This document shows, piece by piece, positions 1-4,746 of a DNA stretch of 7,264 nt (position 1 is the first letter of the stretch; each line of letters opens with the position of its first letter). The notes beneath the pieces were generated by a model, which did not search any database, was not told the origin of the DNA, and saw only the letters and a program-made list of their open reading frames with translations. The stretch is from JASMHC01 sp964453855 (GTDB lineage: Bacteria > Pseudomonadota > Alphaproteobacteria > Rhodobacterales > Rhodobacteraceae): positions 1-7,264 of the forward strand of contig CAYVRN010000098.1 of the NCBI GenBank assembly GCA_964453855.1, written 5' to 3'. A program made the translations under genes and the position numbers.

Positions 1-521
1 ATATGAACGATCTAGCGCGCAGATGCGTGGCTGGTTTGGTGCGTCATCACAAAGGGTTGGCAGGGCTGATTGCGCCAACGTCCAATAGTTATCAACGTCT
101 GCAACCTGGTTCGTTGTCCGGATACTGGCAGAACTGGGGTGGGGACCATCGCAATGTGACAACTCGCATTTCGGGTGAAGGCGGCGCAAAAGCACGGCTT
201 GAACACCGCATGGCCGATGCGACGTCAAACCCGTACACTGCCGTTGCTGCTGTGCTTCAGGCAGCGCGACTTGGGGTCGAAAATTCATACCCCTTGCCGA
301 CCATCGAAACTGGAGATGGTTTTGAAAAAACAGATGCGAAAAATGGAACTGCGGTGGATCTGAAAAAGGCAGTTGATGATCTTGAGGCTGACACGGCTTT
401 GTCTTCTGCTGTTGGGAAGATGTTGGTAGATAATCATGTCTTTATGAAGCGTAAGGAAGTTAAGAAGACCCGCGATCTGGAAGGGGACCAGCTTCGCGAC
501 TTCTACGTTTATTTTGTGTGA
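1..521 (+). CDS. Glutamine synthetase family protein, C-terminal part (5' truncated by window); probable gamma-glutamyl-amine ligase
   Basis: The frame is open to the left edge, so the gene begins outside the window; the ATG at position 3 is internal. The 172 visible residues are the end of the glutamine synthetase catalytic domain. Family landmarks, numbered from that ATG, are NSYQRLQPG (28-36), an arginine-rich strand HRNVTTRIS (49-57) matching the canonical RSASIRIP region, and ARLEHRMADATSNPY (64-78) matching the RIEVR...ANPY block, with the substrate-binding Glu and Arg kept. Between the PG and the arginine strand, canonical enzymes have a flap glutamate (E327 in Salmonella GS). By ungapped alignment this protein has a non-acidic residue there, in a stretch reading SLSGYWQNWGG. 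Family knowledge: GS relatives without the ammonia-site residues often gamma-glutamylate organic amines (PuuA, GMAS, gamma-glutamylanilide synthase, IpuC). That role is inferred and the substrate is unknown. The ferredoxin gene follows 9 bases later, so co-expression is likely. Confidence 0.9.
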   Translation, partial: MNDLARRCVAGLVRHHKGLAGLIAPTSNSYQRLQPGSLSGYWQNWGGDHRNVTTRISGEGGAKARLEHRMADATSNPYTAVAAVLQAARLGVENSYPLPTIETGDGFEKTDAKNGTAVDLKKAVDDLEADTALSSAVGKMLVDNHVFMKRKEVKKTRDLEGDQLRDFYVYFV

Positions 522-530
522 GGTAGCCGG

Positions 531-845
531 ATGAAAGTAACCTGGAAACTTGGTGATGGCTCCGAGATATCCGCTGAGGTCGCCAACGGGATATCTATGA
601 TGGAAGCTGCGTTAGCCAATAACGTTATGGGGATTATCGGGGAATGCGGTGGCACAATGTCCTGCGCTACATGCCATGTTTTAGTGGACGAAGCTTGGCA
701 CGAGAAAACCGGATCGCCCACTGATCATGAAGATGCAATGCTGGATGTGACTGAAGCCGAACGCGGGCCGCACTCAAGGCTTTCCTGTCAGATCGAAGCA
801 AAAGATGAATTGGACGGGTTGGTCCTGATCGTGCCGCAAGCATAA
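531..845 (+). CDS. Adrenodoxin/putidaredoxin-type [2Fe-2S] ferredoxin
   Basis: A small soluble electron carrier of 104 residues, the usual length for this family. Cysteines at 39, 45, 48 and 86 form the C-x5-C-x2-C-x37-C pattern of vertebrate-type (adrenodoxin, putidaredoxin, Fdx) ferredoxins, in the context ECGGTMSCATCH. The acidic stretch around 65-78 (DHEDAMLDVTEAERG) and the following RLSCQI strand are also typical. The start is well supported: GAGG at 520-523 overlaps the stop of the upstream gene and sits 7 bases before the ATG. Such ferredoxins usually pass electrons from a flavin reductase to a cytochrome P450 or a Rieske oxygenase. Neither partner is visible here and may lie upstream. 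Pairing with a GS-like ligase recalls pathways in which an amine is gamma-glutamylated before oxygenation, as in aniline catabolism; that link is inference. A housekeeping Fe-S assembly ferredoxin is less likely because no isc or hsc genes are nearby. Confidence 0.93.
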   Translation: MKVTWKLGDGSEISAEVANGISMMEAALANNVMGIIGECGGTMSCATCHVLVDEAWHEKTGSPTDHEDAMLDVTEAERGPHSRLSCQIEAKDELDGLVLIVPQA

Positions 846-864
846 TCTGATCCGGAAAAGAATT

Positions 865-884
865 GGGGGGGCTACGTGCCCCCC
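865..884 (-). terminator. GC-rich hairpin between convergent genes; probable terminator
   Basis: A perfect 7-bp stem (866-872 with 878-884, GGGGGGC/GCCCCCC) closes a TACGT loop in the 45-base gap between the convergent ferredoxin and aminotransferase genes. Read on the minus strand, the stem is followed by CAATTCTTTTCC, a modest T-rich run that fits intrinsic termination of the iclR-aminotransferase transcript. On the plus strand the stem is followed by GAAGTATTATG, which is not a good T tract. It may still block or stabilise transcripts from the left. Confidence 0.7.
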
Positions 885-890
885 GAAGTA

Positions 891-2243
891 TTATGCAGCT
901 TTAAGACCCGCTTTAATCGATCGTAGGATTGTTTTCACATCATCCGACGTCAGAACCAGCGGTGGTGACAGAATGATATTCGGCCCGGAAATTCGGATCA
1001 TGGTCCCATCCTGATAAGCGACTTGCTGAATTTTTCCGATAGTCCCTTTGTCAACGGGGGCTTTCGTGGACCGATCGGACACTAGCTCTAGTGCGCACAT
1101 TAACCCATGTCCTCCGCGGACATCGCCGATAATGTCGAATTCGTCGTGCAGGGCTTTAAGGCCTAGAAAAAGCTCAGTCCCGCGAGCGGCAGCATTATCC
1201 TTTACGTTCAACCGCTCGGTTTCTGCCAAACAAGCGATGGCAGCTGCGGCCCCAACAGGGTGGCCTGAATAGGTATAGCCGTGGCCTATTGCGGCTTTTC
1301 CGGTTTCGTCTTTTTCAAAAACCTCGGCAACGTGGTCCGAAATCATCACCGCCCCGAATGGAAAATACCCGTTGGTGATCGCTTTCGCTGTGCACATCAG
1401 GTCTGGCTGTACGCCCCAATGGCGCGAACCGCTCCATGATCCCGTCCGACCAAAGGCAGTGATCACCTCGTCCGCGATCAGTAGAATCCCGTTTTTCGAG
1501 CAAATTTCACGGACTCCGGGCATGAAGCTTTTATGAGGGGGAATGACACCGCCAGCCCCCAGAATTGGCTCCATGATCATAGCAGCAATGGTGCCGGCAC
1601 CCTGAAATGCGATTTCGTCTTCGAGCGCGGCTAGGCACAGTTGCGCTAAACGTTCCGGATCGGTTTCGTTGAACGGGTTGCGATAGGTGTACGGGGCAGG
1701 GATGTGATAACAACCCGGCAGAAGGGGCTCGTACATTGTGCGGAAGTTCGCGTTTCCATTTACCGACGCCCCGCCGGTATGAGTGCCGTGATAGCCCTTT
1801 TTCAGACTTAGGTATTTCACGCGTCCCGGTTCCCCGCGCACTTTGTGATACTGGCGCGCCAATCGAAGGGCGCTTTCGACGCTGTCTGAACCTCCCGACG
1901 TATAGAATGCGCGGCTAAGGCCGTCTGGTTCGAAAAAGCGCCGAAGGTCTTCGGACAGCTCGATTACTGCATCGTTCGACGTGCCCCGAAAGGTCGAGTA
2001 GTAGGGAAGTCGGTTAAGCTGTGCACTGATGGCTTCTTTCACTGTTGAGCAGGAATAGCCCAAGTTCACATTCCAAAGGCCACCAACTGCGTCCACAACC
2101 TCGTGTCCATCGATGTCACGGATACGCACGCCTTTACCTTCGGCTACGATGGTCGGAGGATTGGCTTGCATCTCAGCAGGGTGGGCCATTGGATGCCAAA
2201 TGCTGCGGGCATTGTTTTCTTTAAGAAAATTTGCCGATTTCAT
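891..2243 (-). CDS. Class III PLP-dependent (omega) aminotransferase
   Basis: A cytoplasmic 450-residue transaminase, full length for class III. In order: GGLWNVNLGYS (54-64), typical of omega-amino-acid/polyamine:pyruvate enzymes; the phosphate loop TSGGSDSVESALR (115-127); the YHG cofactor-stacking motif (151-153); MEPILGAGG (224-232); ADEV with Asp258, which holds the pyridine nitrogen; GRTG (265-268); the Schiff-base Lys287 in CTAKAITNGY; HGYTYSGHP (321-329) with the phosphate-binding Thr324; and Arg417 in MIRISG, the position of the carboxylate-binding 'flipping' arginine. From memory of the family it most resembles putrescine/spermidine:pyruvate (SpuC) and taurine/beta-alanine:pyruvate aminotransferases; the amino donor cannot be read from sequence. 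AAGGA lies 7 bases before the ATG. The ATG overlaps the iclR stop as ATGA, implying translational coupling. Its likely role is to deaminate the substrate, or a product, of the divergent transporter system. Confidence 0.93.
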   Translation of the reverse strand: MKSANFLKENNARSIWHPMAHPAEMQANPPTIVAEGKGVRIRDIDGHEVVDAVGGLWNVNLGYSCSTVKEAISAQLNRLPYYSTFRGTSNDAVIELSEDLRRFFEPDGLSRAFYTSGGSDSVESALRLARQYHKVRGEPGRVKYLSLKKGYHGTHTGGASVNGNANFRTMYEPLLPGCYHIPAPYTYRNPFNETDPERLAQLCLAALEDEIAFQGAGTIAAMIMEPILGAGGVIPPHKSFMPGVREICSKNGILLIADEVITAFGRTGSWSGSRHWGVQPDLMCTAKAITNGYFPFGAVMISDHVAEVFEKDETGKAAIGHGYTYSGHPVGAAAAIACLAETERLNVKDNAAARGTELFLGLKALHDEFDIIGDVRGGHGLMCALELVSDRSTKAPVDKGTIGKIQQVAYQDGTMIRISGPNIILSPPLVLTSDDVKTILRSIKAGLKAA

Positions 2244-3055
2244 GTGTCGATCCTTTCGTCTGGTTCGGGGAATCTCTCGGGTAGAAATCCCCCGAGCAGT
2301 CGGGTTAAACGCCGTCCTTGGGAAAGGACTTCATTGCGGATGAGAGTTCTGAGATCATCAGTCATGCGTGTGACCGGAGCGGCGACTGCTAAGGCACCGA
2401 TGCATGATGTGTTTGCATCAAAGATTGGGGTGGCATGCGAGAAAACATCTTCTTCAAAACCGCCCACTGCCACAGATATTCCGGTGTTTCGAATATCGGG
2501 TAGCAGTTCGCGTACTTGATCCGGATCGACAATCGTTTGAGGCGTGCGCTTTTCAAGTTTCGATGAAAGGATCTTTGTTCTTTGTTCGTCATCACAAAAA
2601 GCAAGAAACGCCAATCCAGAGCTTGTGCCATGAAACGTCAATGTGTCTGCATCTTCCATATGCACGCTGGTACCGTGTGCATCGCTGTAACTGTATGCCA
2701 GCATAGCCAGTACATCACCCTGCAGCAGGCTCATGTGGGCTGTTTCGCCAGTGTTGCGTGCCACTTCTGACAGAACAGCCATGGCCATTTCCTTCATCGG
2801 AACATTGTGTTCGCGTAGGGCTGCAAGGCGCAAAAATGCCGGACCCAAACGGTATTCTCTCGACATTCCTGTTTGTTCAACGAATCCATGAGAGGCCATT
2901 TCTGACATTAGGCGGTATACTGTTGCTTTGTTCAGACCCGACTTTCTGGCAATATCACTCAATCCTAATTCGGGCGTTTTGCGCGAAAAAAGGTGCAGTA
3001 GTGACAGTGCTTTAGAGGTCGTTCCCAAAGTCGGCTTTCCATTATTTGTGGCCAA
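2240..3055 (-). CDS. IclR-family transcriptional regulator
   Basis: A 271-residue DNA-binding regulator of normal IclR length. The N-terminal winged helix-turn-helix covers about residues 10-70, with LSDIARKSGLNKATVYRLM (32-50) as the helix-turn-helix and EYRLGPAFLRL (67-77) as the wing and linker. The effector (GAF-like) domain follows, recognisable by TGETAHMSLLQGD (102-114), HGTSSGLAFLA (142-152), TGISVAVGGFEEDVFSHATPIFD (191-213) and GALAVAAPV (220-228). No ATG is in frame. The longest form begins with TTG at 3055-3053, which has no clear ribosome site. A second TTG at 3028-3026 (residue 10) has GGAAAG 6 bases upstream and would still keep the whole winged helix, so it is a serious alternative. 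The gene is the first of a two-gene operon and is transcribed away from tctC. The shared intergenic region has palindromes suitable for it, suggesting control of both directions and of itself; whether it activates or represses cannot be seen. Confidence 0.92.
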   Translation of the reverse strand: MATNNGKPTLGTTSKALSLLHLFSRKTPELGLSDIARKSGLNKATVYRLMSEMASHGFVEQTGMSREYRLGPAFLRLAALREHNVPMKEMAMAVLSEVARNTGETAHMSLLQGDVLAMLAYSYSDAHGTSVHMEDADTLTFHGTSSGLAFLAFCDDEQRTKILSSKLEKRTPQTIVDPDQVRELLPDIRNTGISVAVGGFEEDVFSHATPIFDANTSCIGALAVAAPVTRMTDDLRTLIRNEVLSQGRRLTRLLGGFLPERFPEPDERIDT

Positions 3056-3101
3056 GTGACGGGCATGTGTCCGTTCAAGAATGGTTGATCTGTTAAATGT
3101 G

Positions 3102-3128
3102 TTGACAGACTCGGGTATGACCTGTCAA
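3102..3128. promoter_or_regulatory. TTGACAG-N13-CTGTCAA inverted repeat; possible -35 boxes of divergent promoters
   Basis: Perfect 7-bp arms (3102-3108 and 3122-3128) sit in the intergenic region between iclR and tctC. Because the repeat is symmetrical, each strand carries a consensus -35 hexamer TTGACA. For the plus strand, a 17-18 base spacer places the -10 near 3125-3131, which is only weakly TATAAT-like (CAATCT), so a promoter here might need an activator. The minus-strand -10 is equally weak. Alternatively the repeat is itself a regulator site. Confidence 0.45.
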
Positions 3129-3137
3129 TCTATTTTA

Positions 3138-3162
3138 GAACCAATGGTTCAAATAATGAACC
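3138..3162. promoter_or_regulatory. Candidate IclR operator: three GAACC/GGTTC half-sites forming two overlapping palindromes
   Basis: GAACCA-A-TGGTTC (3138-3150) is a perfect 13-base palindrome. Its right half is reused in GGTTCA-AATAA-TGAACC (3146-3162), a second perfect 6-bp inverted repeat with a 5-base spacer. An AATAAT element (3152-3157, five of six matches to a -10 box) lies between the last two half-sites, so a bound protein would overlap a possible tctC promoter. IclR-family regulators usually bind short palindromes next to their own gene. Assignment to this IclR is inferred from position. Confidence 0.55.
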
Positions 3163-3176
3163 GCCCAAAAAGGGCG
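3162..3176 (+). other. Leader hairpin upstream of tctC
   Basis: CGCCC-AAAAA-GGGCG forms a perfect 5-bp GC stem with an A5 loop. It ends 38 bases before the tctC start codon and so probably lies in its 5' untranslated leader. There is no T tract after it (ACGGAAAAAG follows), so termination is unlikely. It may protect the 5' end of the transcript. Confidence 0.35.
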
Positions 3177-3214
3177 ACGGAAAAAGTGGACGAACGACAA
3201 ACAGGGAGATTGTC

Positions 3215-4156
3215 ATGAAAACGAAACACCTCGTAAGCGGCGCGCTAGCGCTTGCTATGGCGGCGATCGCGGCGCCAGCCGCTGCCGATTATCCGGAAAA
3301 GCCGGTCAGCTTTATCGTGCCGTGGCCTCCGGGTGATCTGGAAGATGTTTTGACACGCATGATCGCAGAAGACTTCTCGGAAGAGTATGGCGTAGCTGCA
3401 GCTGTTGTGAACAAACCCGGTGGCGGCGGTGGCCCGTTCCCCGGCGCGATTGATGTCGCAATGGCTCCGGGCGACGGATACACCATTGGATCGTTTGTTC
3501 CGGCGGTTTCCGTGATTGGTCACGAGATCGGCATTGACGAGCTGACGCCCGAGCGCTTTGATCCCGTCGGAATTTTCCTGACCTATCCGTTTGTTATAGC
3601 CACTTCCAGTGATGCACCGTACAGCAACATGGATGAACTTGCAGCCTATGCCAAGGACAACGATGTCGCCCTTGGACACTTCGGAGACGTTCTGACACCT
3701 ACACAGGTAACCAAGGCTCTTGCTGCAAATATGGGTTTTGAGTGGGGTTCGGACGCTGCCTTTGATGCGCTAGATTGTAACACACTGGCCTCGGGTGATG
3801 CAGACGTAATCAACACAACGTTGCAACTGGTTCTGCCGTGTCTGGATGACATCAACGTACTTGTCTCGGTTACGGATGAGCGTATTTCGATCGTTCCAGA
3901 TGCTCCAGCCATCGGCGAAGTCGATGCCAGCCTGAACATCGCACTTTGGAACGGGCTTTTCGTCACAAAAGAAACCCCGCAAGATGTCCGCGACAAAATT
4001 GCTGCGGTTGCCCAGAAAACCATGATGAGTGATCGCGCTCAGGCGGTTGCGGCTGAAACTGGTGCTCTTGTCTATTGGATGGATGCGGCTGCCTCGGCTG
4101 AACGTATCGAAGCCGACAAGAAGACTATCGCCCATATTGGTGAAATCCTACAGTAA
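3215..4156 (+). CDS. tctC: Tripartite tricarboxylate transporter (TTT) periplasmic substrate-binding protein, TctC/Bug family
   Basis: A 313-residue periplasmic receptor that delivers an organic acid to the TctAB membrane complex. A Sec signal peptide (Lys at 2 and 4, hydrophobic 6-20, PAAA then D) is probably cleaved after residue 24, and the mature protein begins DYPEKP like most Bug proteins. Family landmarks are VSFIVPWPPG (31-40), VVNKPGGGGGPFPGA (64-78), APGDGYTIGS (84-93) and VPDAPAIGEV (227-236, the canonical LPDVPTVAE region). The first ligand loop, usually P-F/A-G-G-x-x-D, reads PPGDLED (38-44), so the Asp remains but the diglycine is altered. Two cysteines (188 and 209) could form a disulfide. 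AGGGAG (3203-3208) lies 6 bases before the ATG and supports the start. It is the first gene of the tctCBA operon and diverges from iclR. The ligand is unknown: TTT receptors bind citrate, other carboxylates, amino acids or aromatic acids. Confidence 0.93.
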   Translation: MKTKHLVSGALALAMAAIAAPAAADYPEKPVSFIVPWPPGDLEDVLTRMIAEDFSEEYGVAAAVVNKPGGGGGPFPGAIDVAMAPGDGYTIGSFVPAVSVIGHEIGIDELTPERFDPVGIFLTYPFVIATSSDAPYSNMDELAAYAKDNDVALGHFGDVLTPTQVTKALAANMGFEWGSDAAFDALDCNTLASGDADVINTTLQLVLPCLDDINVLVSVTDERISIVPDAPAIGEVDASLNIALWNGLFVTKETPQDVRDKIAAVAQKTMMSDRAQAVAAETGALVYWMDAAASAERIEADKKTIAHIGEILQ

Positions 4157-4164
4157 AATGCATG

Positions 4165-4190
4165 GGGGGCTGGCGTGTACGTCAGCCCCC
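4165..4190 (+). terminator. Strong hairpin between tctC and tctB (partial terminator or mRNA stabiliser)
   Basis: An 11-bp stem (4165-4175 with 4180-4190, one G-T pair) closes the tetraloop TGTA. It starts 8 bases after the tctC stop and is followed by ATTTCCTTTAT, a short interrupted T-rich run. As an intrinsic terminator it would be leaky, letting tctBA be transcribed at a lower level, or it would protect the 3' end of a separate tctC message. Higher expression of the binding protein is a common arrangement in binding-protein-dependent transporters. Confidence 0.7.
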
Positions 4191-4212
4191 ATTTCCTTTA
4201 TGGGGCAGGAAA

Positions 4213-4740
4213 ATGAGCGATCTGAGCGATACTCAGCATATTCCAAAACGCGGACAGATTCTGTTCGCAGTTTTTTTCCTGATCGTATCTGTTCTGCTGG
4301 CATCTTTGCTTTGGGATCAAACCGTTTGGAAAAAAGGTAAAGACCTTTTTTCGCAAGCTCGCTTCTGGCCTGCAGTTGGTGTTTTTGGAATGCTAGGCTT
4401 TACGGCGTTGCATTTGTGGCATCTACCTAGGCGTCGCTTTGACCGAGTTGACTGGCAAGAAGGCCGCATTTGGCTGACAGTTCTTGAGTGGGTGCTTTGG
4501 TTTCTAGCATATGTCTGGCTGGTCCCGCTTATTGGCTATATGCCCGTCACTTTGGTCTTTGCGCCACTTTTGACATTGAGACTGGGGTACCGCAGCCGGA
4601 AGATGATATGGCTGTCAGTCGTCATTGGCGCCGCTATCGTTCTTTTTTTCAAAGCCTTCCTGCAAGTCAAAATCCCCGGCGCTGCGCTATACGAATATCT
4701 GCCCGGCGGCATACGCACGTTCTTCATTCTGTACCTCTGA
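4213..4740 (+). CDS. tctB: TTT transporter small membrane subunit, TctB family
   Basis: A 175-residue inner-membrane protein, the size expected for the poorly conserved small subunit. Hydrophobic segments lie at about 16-34, 51-70, 88-123 (long, either one bent or two short helices) and 131-150. Basic residues between segments (PRRRFDR at 72-78, RLGYRSRK at 123-130) fit cytoplasmic loops. The tail KIPGAALYEYLPGG recalls the short VPLP-type motif seen near the end of many TctB proteins. I chose the ATG at 4213 because GGGG and AGGA lie just before it. An in-frame ATG at 4162 would add 17 residues, but they would be encoded across the hairpin between tctC and tctB and do not look like protein. 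Identification rests partly on position between tctC and tctA, the standard order, with only 6 bases to tctA. Its role is to assemble with TctA in a Na+- or H+-driven uptake complex. Confidence 0.87.
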   Translation: MSDLSDTQHIPKRGQILFAVFFLIVSVLLASLLWDQTVWKKGKDLFSQARFWPAVGVFGMLGFTALHLWHLPRRRFDRVDWQEGRIWLTVLEWVLWFLAYVWLVPLIGYMPVTLVFAPLLTLRLGYRSRKMIWLSVVIGAAIVLFFKAFLQVKIPGAALYEYLPGGIRTFFILYL

Positions 4741-4746
4741 GGCGCA

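Noticed and set aside
2103..2519. 138-codon open frame on the plus strand across the aminotransferase/iclR junction
   Set aside because: It overlaps two clear genes on the other strand and the product (Ser/Arg-rich, no motif) is typical of a shadow frame.
3245..3679. 144-codon open frame on the minus strand inside tctC
   Set aside because: No recognisable domain, no ribosome site noted, and it fully overlaps the convincing TctC coding sequence.
4162..4212. Longer TctB form starting at ATG 4162
   Set aside because: The extra 17 codons run across the strong tctC-tctB hairpin, give a peptide unlike any TctB start, and lack a ribosome site; ATG 4213 has GGGG/AGGA just upstream.
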